From positions 1 through 42,160 of the IMG/VR virus record IMGVR_UViG_3300030329_005844: a DNA stretch of 42,160 nt. One strand, given 5' to 3'. Below are positions 15,582 to 22,646 of the stretch, piece by piece (the stretch's first letter is position 1; each line of letters opens with the position of its first letter). Below the pieces are notes generated by a model, which had not been told where the DNA came from, did not search any database, and worked only from the letters and a program-made list of their open reading frames with translations. The DNA comes from a virus. A program made the position numbers and the translations under genes.

Positions 15582-16028
15582 ATGCCTAGCTTATTAACAG
15601 ATGCTCAAAAAACAGCTATCGCCAATGTTTTTGACGATATGCACGATACGTTTGCTAGAGATATAACTGTCTATCAAAAGAAAAATAAAATCTTTGTTGC
15701 CACCAATGATACATACAACGCCTTATACAAAAGAATAAAAGACGCTAAAACTACTAGAACCGAAGTAACATCTACCACAGTTAAAGCGCGTATTCTTTAT
15801 GTAGATAAACAAATTGAGAGAGACATGGGTGGCCTTAAGGCCCAGATTAACGTGCCCCTTTCTGAAGGTATTGTAAGAATTAAAATTGAAAAAAGTGGAT
15901 ACGATTTATTTAAAAAAGCTCAAGAGGTAGAGATCGATGGCGCCCGCTACAACATTATTAGTGATGATTCAGCCATTGGACCTTTTGTAGTAAAATTCTA
16001 TACTCTTTATTTGCAGCGTTCAAACTAA
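15582..16028 (+). CDS. Head-closure or connector protein candidate
   Basis: The product has 148 residues from the ATG at 15582, two bases after the previous stop; longer versions starting upstream would run through the Tyr/Gly-rich coding region in another frame and are rejected. It begins with a helix (TDAQKTAIANVFDDMHDTF) and continues with beta strands ending in GPFVVKFYTLYLQR. Small beta-barrel proteins of this size next to the adaptor usually close the head-tail channel. The stop shares its last base with the next ATG (TAATG). No specific signature was recognised. Confidence 0.55.
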   Translation: MPSLLTDAQKTAIANVFDDMHDTFARDITVYQKKNKIFVATNDTYNALYKRIKDAKTTRTEVTSTTVKARILYVDKQIERDMGGLKAQINVPLSEGIVRIKIEKSGYDLFKKAQEVEIDGARYNIISDDSAIGPFVVKFYTLYLQRSN

Positions 16029-16627
16029 TGGCTAAGAAGGCACAAGTAAACATGCGAGGCTTAAAGAAAGAGCTTGATCGTAAGGGTAGACGCGTTCTTA
16101 CTAGACTAATCAAACAAAAAGCTCAGCGAGCGGTAGAAAAATCTACTGAAGAGTTAATTCAAAGATTTTTAACCCATCCTATTACTCGAGAGATTGCAGG
16201 AGGCCCTGATGCTCGAAACATTAGCGACACCTTAGGTGGGGTCGGCAATCTTTTTTCTTACATCGGTTTTGAGGAAGGTAGTGATCCTATTTCTCCTATT
16301 CGCAAATATCTAGCCAAATCATTAAAGATCGAAAGTATTGGAAGTAAAGATTTGGTTTTTAAAATAACTTTTACGGTTCCTGACATGGACGAAATTAAAG
16401 ATTTATCGCCTGTCCCTTGGGCTCCTGGGCGTAGCTGGGTTAAGGCAATGGAAAGCGGATTGTCGGGATTAGGTAATTATTTAGTAAAAGAAAGCCCTGT
16501 AAGTAGATCGGGAAGCGCTATACAGGTAAAGACTAAAATTCGTCCTGGAGCTTTTAAAAATACTAAATATATGTCGGCTATCTTGCAAGAAGTTCAAAAA
16601 CAATTAATTGAAGCTTTAAGAAAATGA
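16028..16627 (+). CDS. Tail completion or neck protein candidate
   Basis: The product has 199 residues. It starts with a basic helical segment (NMRGLKKELDRKGRRVLTRL) and contains PVPWAPGRSWVKAMESGL then SGLGNYLV (about 134-158), an element that recurs in phage neck proteins. A short C-terminal amphipathic helix closes it. HK97 gp10-like proteins at this place in siphovirus genomes join the tail to the connector. Overlaps on both sides (TAATG and ATGA) mark it as part of the connector operon. Confidence 0.58.
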   Translation: MAKKAQVNMRGLKKELDRKGRRVLTRLIKQKAQRAVEKSTEELIQRFLTHPITREIAGGPDARNISDTLGGVGNLFSYIGFEEGSDPISPIRKYLAKSLKIESIGSKDLVFKITFTVPDMDEIKDLSPVPWAPGRSWVKAMESGLSGLGNYLVKESPVSRSGSAIQVKTKIRPGAFKNTKYMSAILQEVQKQLIEALRK

Positions 16628-17493
16628 AAGTACAGTTTGATCATATAATTCAGTCAAGCTTTTATTTATGGTTTGATGATCAAGTAACAAGACAAGCCGA
16701 AGCTGTTACTTCAGGAATATCACAGAATTTTTATTATTCTAATAAAGGGGTAGATGTACCCTCTAACTTGGTCGCCTATTACTCTCCTGATCGCCAACTT
16801 GTCGCAAATGGCGAAAGTGTGCCTAGTGGAGTTTATATAAATGGGGGTTTGGTTAATCAAGGTACTAATAATCTAATGATTGATTTTGATCAAGGTCGGG
16901 TAGTAATGGACGCAGACCAAGGAACTAATCTTACTATTAGTGGTAATTTTGATCGTAAAGATGTAAATGTTTATATTACTAATGAGTCAGAAGAGCAATT
17001 ATTATTGAATAATGATTTCATTTTGGCTAGTGATGGGGATACTTGGATGCAGGATTCTAATTTATTAGGAACTCCGAATTATACGATTCCTGCGGCCTTT
17101 GTAAGTTGCAATGGATCCGACAACGCGCCTTTTGCATTCGGAGGGTTAGACGAAACTACTACGCGTATACGCACTGTTTTTATTACTGAAGATAATTACA
17201 CTCTAGATGGAATGCTCTCTTTGTTTAGGGACACGGCTAAAACATGCTTTCCATTGATTAGTTATTCTGCATTTCCTTTTGGAGAATATTTTCATATTAA
17301 AGAGCCGCCTTATAGCTATACAGGGCTAAAGGCCGAGTACCCCAATAATAAAAAAGTATATATAGATGAAGTAACGGTATCAAAGTTATATGACCGTTCA
17401 AGTTTAAGAATTCATAAAGATTTATTGATTGGTTTTGTAGACTTTGATCTACAAACTGTAAGGCTACCAAGAAGTAATCCTACCGAGGTATGA
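16624..17493 (+). CDS. Tail-associated structural protein, beta-rich
   Basis: The product has 289 residues and is largely beta, with many Asn, Asp, Tyr and Phe. It includes LMIDFDQGRVVMDADQGTNL and a C-terminal VYIDEVTVSKLYDRS. The position between the neck protein and the first tail tube-like gene suggests a tail terminator or capping role. It is longer than most tail terminators, so another virion role is possible. No recognised domain. It overlaps the previous gene by four bases and is the last gene before a 79-base gap. Confidence 0.5.
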   Translation: MKVQFDHIIQSSFYLWFDDQVTRQAEAVTSGISQNFYYSNKGVDVPSNLVAYYSPDRQLVANGESVPSGVYINGGLVNQGTNNLMIDFDQGRVVMDADQGTNLTISGNFDRKDVNVYITNESEEQLLLNNDFILASDGDTWMQDSNLLGTPNYTIPAAFVSCNGSDNAPFAFGGLDETTTRIRTVFITEDNYTLDGMLSLFRDTAKTCFPLISYSAFPFGEYFHIKEPPYSYTGLKAEYPNNKKVYIDEVTVSKLYDRSSLRIHKDLLIGFVDFDLQTVRLPRSNPTEV

Positions 17494-17520
17494 TTTTTAA
17501 GTTCTTTTTGAAGAAAAACT

Positions 17521-17537
17521 GTGTATGTATTCTTACA
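17521..17537 (+). promoter_or_regulatory. GTGTA-N6-CTTACA motif before the first tail tube gene
   Basis: GTGTATGTATTCTTACA shares both boxes and the six-base spacing with the copies at 10000 and 14589. It lies in the 79-base AT-rich gap before a gene whose codon use suggests high expression. Confidence 0.5.
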
Positions 17538-17572
17538 GCTTTTAATTTTTAACTTTTTAAAATAAATTTATC

Positions 17573-18673
17573 ATGGCAAGAAATCGAGTTATCTATCAAT
17601 CTGAGGCGCTTTACGTCGGCCCTACTGGTGCAGCAGGCGCTACCGCTGATCAATTAATCAGGGTTCAAGATGTATCGCACACTGTCGACGTTGCTCGTCA
17701 GGACGTAAACGAATTTGGTAAATTAGCCGCTCTAGCTCGGGAGGTTGTAGAGCCCCCTTCGGTAGGCACTGATTTTACATATTACTTAACCAACGGAATC
17801 AACGAAAGCGGGCTCGGTTTTAGTCTGCGTGGTATGGGGCACGGTGGTGACGTTAATTGTGTTTCTGGCCTGATTGGCGAGAATCGCGACTTAATTCTGA
17901 AAAACTATTACGTCAAAACTGTTCCTGAAGGGGCTGATGCATCCGCTAACACCACCAATGATCCTTGTTCCATTATTGGTATCGGTAATGGTTTTATTAC
18001 TGATTATACATTGAATGCTGCTGTTGGTGACATTCCTAATGTTGCTGTTTCTTTAGAAGCTGCTAACATGAATTTTGTTACAGGCACTATGTCAGCTGGT
18101 GCATTTACGGTTCCTGCAGACGAAAATCCTGCAATCAACGAATCTAATGGCCAGGGTATTAGTCAAGCTGTAGTATTACCTCAATCAACTACAGGCGAAA
18201 ATACTTTTGCAGCTTTACGTCCTGGAGATATTACATTATCTTTTGGAGACAGTGAGCTTCAAATGGGTGGTGCTAAATTAAGTGACCTGCACGTTCAAAA
18301 CTTTAGTTTTAACCTGCCTATTGGTCGTAGCTCTCTTAACGAAATTGGCAACAAGTACCCTTACTTCCGTGCTGTAGACTTCCCTGTAGTAGCTACTATG
18401 AATGCTAACGCTATTCTCGCTGACATTGTAGAAGGGAATTTAAGTGGAGTTCTTTGTAGTGAGCAAACTCGCGATATTACTGCAAGCTTCAAATTAAATT
18501 GTAGCAATGAGGTAGCATTTCAAATCTCAATGAAAAATGCTACGATGGATAGTCAAAATCTCTCTTCGAGTATTGGAGACAACAAAACTGTTGACTTGAC
18601 ATTCTCCGCTCAAATTGGCGGCCCTCAAGACACAGACGCTGGCATCTTCATGAGCGGAAATGCAAGTGCTTAA
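17573..18673 (+). CDS. Major tail tube protein candidate
   Basis: The product has 366 residues, is beta-rich, and is followed by a terminator, as expected for the most abundant tail protein. LRPGDITLSFGDSELQMGG (about 222-240) and the C-terminal TMDSQNLSSSIGDNKTVDLT reappear in altered form in the next gene (KPGDITVSVADS and SSAMGDNMTVDISY). The N-terminal YQSEALYVGPTGA also has a counterpart there. Codon use is closer to the capsid gene than to the tape measure. Hexamers would stack around the tape measure to form the tube. No sheath gene accompanies it, which points to a non-contractile tail. Confidence 0.72.
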   Translation: MARNRVIYQSEALYVGPTGAAGATADQLIRVQDVSHTVDVARQDVNEFGKLAALAREVVEPPSVGTDFTYYLTNGINESGLGFSLRGMGHGGDVNCVSGLIGENRDLILKNYYVKTVPEGADASANTTNDPCSIIGIGNGFITDYTLNAAVGDIPNVAVSLEAANMNFVTGTMSAGAFTVPADENPAINESNGQGISQAVVLPQSTTGENTFAALRPGDITLSFGDSELQMGGAKLSDLHVQNFSFNLPIGRSSLNEIGNKYPYFRAVDFPVVATMNANAILADIVEGNLSGVLCSEQTRDITASFKLNCSNEVAFQISMKNATMDSQNLSSSIGDNKTVDLTFSAQIGGPQDTDAGIFMSGNASA

Positions 18674-18733
18674 AAAATCTAATTATTTAAAAGCTGCCAA
18701 TAGATTGATTAAGTAGCTCACAAACATCTTACG

Positions 18734-18760
18734 AAAGCCCCTCGGTCTCGAGGGGCTTTT
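18734..18760 (+). terminator. Intrinsic terminator after the first tail tube gene
   Basis: AAAGCCCCTCG at 18734-18744 pairs perfectly with CGAGGGGCTTT at 18749-18759 around a four-base loop, ending in TTTT. It lies 60 bases after the stop codon and separates an abundant-type tail gene from its paralogue. Confidence 0.9.
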
Positions 18761-18762
18761 GT

Positions 18763-18780
18763 GTGTAATAATACATAGGT
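18763..18780 (+). promoter_or_regulatory. GTGTA motif right after the second terminator
   Basis: GTGTAATAATACATAGGT runs from the terminator to the next ATG. It closely matches the copy at 22629, and both place AGGT directly against ATG. A new transcript start close to the start codon is the likely reading. Confidence 0.45.
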
Positions 18781-19665
18781 ATGGCGATTACACGAAATGC
18801 ATATTTCGATCAAAAGGTTTATATAGGAGTAACAGGATCCACTCCTACAGAACTTCATGGCGTGCAGGGTTTTGATGGCTCGTGGGAAGTTCCTTTAACC
18901 CCTATTAAAGCTGCAGGTTTTGGGGTGATCAGCGTTGAAGCCGAAGGTGAGATGCAAGGAAGCGTTAATGTTTCTCGCTTAATTACGCATGCTGCAGAAT
19001 TTGATCCTTTAATTAATTATAATTATGGCGGTGGCGGAGGCTTGCTTGATCAACCTGTTACAGGTTTTTTATCTTATGGCACTCATGAGTCGTTTGATAA
19101 GGCATTTTATTTTAATCAAGGCCGTATTACCTCTTTTAGCTCTAGTTGCTCAGTTGGGTCGATAGCTACCTCAGATTTTTCTGTACAAATTTATGGAGAC
19201 ATAGGATCGGGTAATTACGTCGGAACCGACGCGGCACCATCTACTTTAATCGCTAAGCCTGGAGACATTACGGTAAGCGTGGCGGATTCCACTACTAATG
19301 CTTTACAATCGTATAATTTAAATATTAATTTAGATTGGCAACCTCTTTATGGGATTGGGTCATCAATGAAGCCCGTGGGTTATCGTTTAAATTATCCTAT
19401 AGAAGTTTCGGTTAATTTTGATATGATAGTAGATAGTTATGAGTCTAGGAATTTTTACAATTTATTATGTAATCCACAAATTAATGATTTGGAGCTAACA
19501 TTAAATGACTGTGGAACGCCTATTTCAAAATTCAAGATTGATAAGGCTAAGTTAACAAGTAATAATTTTTCATCAGCTATGGGAGATAATATGACAGTAG
19601 ATATTAGTTATGTCTCTTATTTAAATACGATTGATGAGCTAAAGGCTATTTTTCCAGTAGTATAA
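18781..19665 (+). CDS. Second tail tube-like protein (paralogue)
   Basis: The product has 294 residues. It is related to the preceding tail protein: RNAYFDQKVYIGVTGS at the N terminus, KPGDITVSVADS in the middle (about 162-173) and FSSAMGDNMTVDISYVSYL near the C terminus all align with that gene in the same order. It lacks about 70 residues of the larger protein and has ordinary AT-rich codon use, so it is probably a minor tube or tube-end component, perhaps a tail initiator or adaptor ring. AGGT abuts the ATG, too close for a normal Shine-Dalgarno site. Confidence 0.68.
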   Translation: MAITRNAYFDQKVYIGVTGSTPTELHGVQGFDGSWEVPLTPIKAAGFGVISVEAEGEMQGSVNVSRLITHAAEFDPLINYNYGGGGGLLDQPVTGFLSYGTHESFDKAFYFNQGRITSFSSSCSVGSIATSDFSVQIYGDIGSGNYVGTDAAPSTLIAKPGDITVSVADSTTNALQSYNLNINLDWQPLYGIGSSMKPVGYRLNYPIEVSVNFDMIVDSYESRNFYNLLCNPQINDLELTLNDCGTPISKFKIDKAKLTSNNFSSAMGDNMTVDISYVSYLNTIDELKAIFPVV

Positions 19666-19669
19666 AGTT

Positions 19670-20479
19670 ATGGTAAATTTTGAAAATTGTCCCGTAGTAA
19701 TAAACTCTAATGGAATATATCAGGGGATATTTGCTAATTCTGTATCTATATCCCAAAGCCTTTCTACGGATAATATTTCATCATTTGGGGTTTATGGCGC
19801 AAATGGTTCTTACCCTACCGAACCTCCTAATGGAAACATTAGTGCGGATTTTTATATCTCAGGCAGTAGTGACTTATCTTATTTCTTAAATTTTAAAAAA
19901 AGCGGCTACGCGGATAGCCTTAATAATTTTATTAATGTTGACGCAGGGCCTTTTAGGGCAGAAAAAGCAGTTCTAACTGAATACAGCTTATCTGTCGCTC
20001 CTAATGATGTTATAACAGCTAGCATTTCTCTCGATTATTATGGAGCATTTTATTCTGGCGCAGGTGGCGTTCAGGAATTAACTACAGGCAGTTTGGCTCA
20101 CGGAGGATTTTCTACGGGAGATTTTGCTACTCTAGGCTTTAATGATAAACCTTTTGCTTACTCATATACTTTAAGTCAAAGTTTTCAGCCTGTCAGAAGT
20201 TTAGGAGAGCCTTTCCCTAAGGCGGCAATCTGGACTGATGGAAGCGAAAGTTTATCTATCGACGGCTATGATCTTCCATCGAGTTTAACAGGAACCTATA
20301 GCGCAAGCGATACTCAATGGATGTTCCCGCAAAGTGGCGGTGTAGTTTTGGATATTAAAAATATATGCGAGCAAACTTATACCACATTGCCACTTACTGG
20401 ACTTTTTGCTTCTAGAAATATTTCTATTAATGAAGATAGTGTGATAAATGGCTCTATTGAAATTGTTAAGCCACTTTAA
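19670..20479 (+). CDS. Third tail tube-like or tail structural protein
   Basis: The product has 269 residues, beta-rich and rich in Ser, Gly and Asn. It shares size, position and the general pattern of the two previous proteins, including a late strand-turn-strand ending (ISINEDSVINGSIEIVKPL) comparable to their C-terminal element, but identity by eye is low. It starts four bases after the second paralogue and is likely co-translated with it. Membership in the tail tube fold is inferred. It could serve as a tube tip or a decoration of the tube. Confidence 0.5.
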   Translation: MVNFENCPVVINSNGIYQGIFANSVSISQSLSTDNISSFGVYGANGSYPTEPPNGNISADFYISGSSDLSYFLNFKKSGYADSLNNFINVDAGPFRAEKAVLTEYSLSVAPNDVITASISLDYYGAFYSGAGGVQELTTGSLAHGGFSTGDFATLGFNDKPFAYSYTLSQSFQPVRSLGEPFPKAAIWTDGSESLSIDGYDLPSSLTGTYSASDTQWMFPQSGGVVLDIKNICEQTYTTLPLTGLFASRNISINEDSVINGSIEIVKPL

Positions 20480-20509
20480 TTTATTTATTATTAGATATAT
20501 AATAGAGGT

Positions 20510-20800
20510 ATGAGCTTGGATCTCAATGATTTATTACGTTTTCAAATCAAGCGTAATATAACTAATTTATATAAAAATTATTTAACTATGCTGGAGGATT
20601 TACAAGAACAGCATGACGCTGCTTTTGCAAAGTTAAAAAGGTCGCGGCCCCAAGATGAGGATTTAATTCGCCAAGCCGAACTGCTCGACCAAAAGAAAAT
20701 GGAATATTTAAGGAAAAAAGTTTTAGACCTCGGAAACAATTGTTATCGAGAAATAAATACGGAATTGGAAAAGTTTAACGTAGATGTTAATATAGATTAA
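20510..20800 (+). CDS. Small coiled-coil protein before the chaperone-position genes
   Basis: The product has 96 residues, nearly all helical and charged (MLEDLQEQHDAAFAKLKRSR and later KMEYLRKKVLDLGNNC). I recognise no family. It lies between the tail tube-like genes and the two genes in the tail assembly chaperone position. A 30-base AT-rich gap with TATATAATAGAGGT directly before ATG precedes it. It could assist tail assembly, but only position supports this. Confidence 0.5.
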   Translation: MSLDLNDLLRFQIKRNITNLYKNYLTMLEDLQEQHDAAFAKLKRSRPQDEDLIRQAELLDQKKMEYLRKKVLDLGNNCYREINTELEKFNVDVNID

Positions 20801-20819
20801 AAGGTAAAAGGTAAAAATT

Positions 20820-21638
20820 ATGGCTAATAAAATCAAGGAATTACACAGCTTCTCTTTTGATATTGAAGAAGAAGTTGTAAAGGATGTAGAAAAAAAGGTT
20901 AAGCGCAAAGACAAGGAAACAGGTAAGATGAAGACAATTACCGAAACAGTAGAAAAGACTGTAAAGGAAAGTGTGCCTGTTAATATTGTAATTAAAAAGC
21001 CGACGCGTGTTCAGTTAGAAGACGGCGATATGTTTTACAGTATTTGGTTGAATAAGTTTATTAAGATGGGACTGCTTACGCGAGCCATGATTGCTAAGCA
21101 GCACGCTGATCTTGGCGGCCAACTTAGTGACGATGAAAAAAAGCGTTATTCCGTACTCACCGCCAAGAGCTTTAATAAAGAACAGGAAATACAAGCGTTA
21201 AGAGCTGCTAAAACAGAAGCAGAAATGACTGAAGAAGAAGTGTTTAAATTAACGCGCCTCGTTAATGAATTAGCTTTAGCCAAAAGGGAGTTAACAGACT
21301 TTGAGCTTATGCAGGCAAGTGTCTTTGATCATACCGCTGACACTAAGGCGCGAAATAAAGCTTTAATTTGGTATATTCTTAATCTTACTTACTTTACCAA
21401 AAGCGATGAAGAGAAATTAGAACCTATGTTTCCTGGCGCTGATTTTGAGGATAAATATAACGCTTACATCAGTAAAGAAGAGGAAGAAGATGAGATTTAT
21501 TCCCAATGCATTGACAAGGTAAGCTCTATAGTCACCCTTTGGTATATGAGCGGAATTGACAATTCTGAAGATCTTACTAACTTGATGGCGCAGATTTCTA
21601 CCCAAGAAGTGAGTGAGGAAGAAACTGCCGAAGCTTAA
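20820..21638 (+). CDS. Putative tail assembly chaperone, upstream part
   Basis: The product has 272 residues, highly charged. The N-terminal 60 residues are strand-like with Lys/Glu repeats; a helical domain follows (about 70-250) with LTRAMIAKQHADLGGQL and NKALIWYILNLTYFT. The C terminus is acidic (SEEETAEA). Tail assembly chaperones lie directly upstream of the tape measure and bind it until the tube forms; this gene and the next occupy that place. Its TAA stop is followed at once, in the same frame, by the next ORF, so a read-through fusion of 602 residues is possible. A doubled AAAGGTAAAAGGT leader precedes the ATG. Confidence 0.5.
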   Translation: MANKIKELHSFSFDIEEEVVKDVEKKVKRKDKETGKMKTITETVEKTVKESVPVNIVIKKPTRVQLEDGDMFYSIWLNKFIKMGLLTRAMIAKQHADLGGQLSDDEKKRYSVLTAKSFNKEQEIQALRAAKTEAEMTEEEVFKLTRLVNELALAKRELTDFELMQASVFDHTADTKARNKALIWYILNLTYFTKSDEEKLEPMFPGADFEDKYNAYISKEEEEDEIYSQCIDKVSSIVTLWYMSGIDNSEDLTNLMAQISTQEVSEEETAEA

Positions 21639-22628
21639 TTGAGTGGAGATCCTAATTTAAAATTAAATAAAACCTTCGCAGATATCTGTGAGGGGTTTTC
21701 GATTATGCCTCTTGATGAACGAGGGGCATACATACGGCATTTTAATTTTAGAGACCAACGGAAATTAGATTCCTTTTATGATAAAATTTTTTCCGTAGCA
21801 AAATCTCGCGGATTGCCTACTGAAAAAGAAACTCTTAAGTTTTTAGAGAAAGAAGGCTTATGGGGCGAAAAAGATGAGCGTGATATAACTACTCAACGCT
21901 TATATGTGGATAACTTAGAAAAGACTAAAGCAAACTTAATTCTCGAGTCCCAAAAAGATCAAGTCAGAAAAGACTTAGAAAACGCTAAGGAAAAATTAGA
22001 TAAATTAATAGACCAAAAACGAGAGTTACTTAACAATACGTGTGAAAGCTACGCCCAAAACAAGCTTAACAATGAAGTATTGTTTTTATCTTTGTACAAA
22101 GACGACGAGTTAAAAGAGCGATTGTATACGCGGGATGAGTTTGAAGATTTCAGCATTTTAAGGTTAAATAGATTATTTGGTGAATATAATGAGGCTACTG
22201 CTCATTTAAGCACTGAATCTATTAAGCAGCTCGCCACCTTGGGGTTTTTTACTAATTATTACAATATAGTAGAGAAAAATCCTCAAGACTTTTTTAGAGG
22301 TAATTTATATGACTGGACATTTTATCAAGTTAATTTGATAAATTATGGAAAAATCTTTAAGAATATTTTTGAGAATGTACCTGATATACCTGACGCCATT
22401 AAAGAAGACCCTGATGCTTTATTGGAATTCGCTCAATCGAGCGGTAAACGCAGGGAAGCTATGGAGAGAAGCTCTAATGCAGATAGCTATAGTCTAGTAG
22501 GAGCCACAAAGAAAGATCTAGCCCATATGGGCGTGCAAGAAGGCGAGGCTCAAAGCTTAGAAGCGTTTGCTGCGAAAAAAGGAGGTAAATTAGGGATTAC
22601 GGATTTTGCTGATATGTTTGGGAAATAA
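21639..22628 (+). CDS. Putative tail assembly chaperone, downstream part
   Basis: The product has 329 residues if read from the TTG that directly follows the previous TAA; the next in-frame ATG lies about 22 codons later and would remove a conserved-looking N terminus. It is helical, with a coiled coil at about 90-130 and aromatic helices further on (NPQDFFRGNLYDWTFYQVNL). The C terminus is basic and flexible. Similar proteins precede the tape measure in marine phage genomes as I recall them. It is in the same frame as the preceding gene, so it may be made by reinitiation at TTG or by read-through of the TAA. It ends 18 bases before the tape measure. Confidence 0.55.
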   Translation: MSGDPNLKLNKTFADICEGFSIMPLDERGAYIRHFNFRDQRKLDSFYDKIFSVAKSRGLPTEKETLKFLEKEGLWGEKDERDITTQRLYVDNLEKTKANLILESQKDQVRKDLENAKEKLDKLIDQKRELLNNTCESYAQNKLNNEVLFLSLYKDDELKERLYTRDEFEDFSILRLNRLFGEYNEATAHLSTESIKQLATLGFFTNYYNIVEKNPQDFFRGNLYDWTFYQVNLINYGKIFKNIFENVPDIPDAIKEDPDALLEFAQSSGKRREAMERSSNADSYSLVGATKKDLAHMGVQEGEAQSLEAFAAKKGGKLGITDFADMFGK

Positions 22629-22646
22629 GTGTAATACCTAGTAGGT
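22629..22646 (+). promoter_or_regulatory. GTGTA motif before the tape measure gene
   Basis: GTGTAATACCTAGTAGGT fills the 18-base gap and, like the copy at 18763, places AGGT against the ATG. Confidence 0.4.
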
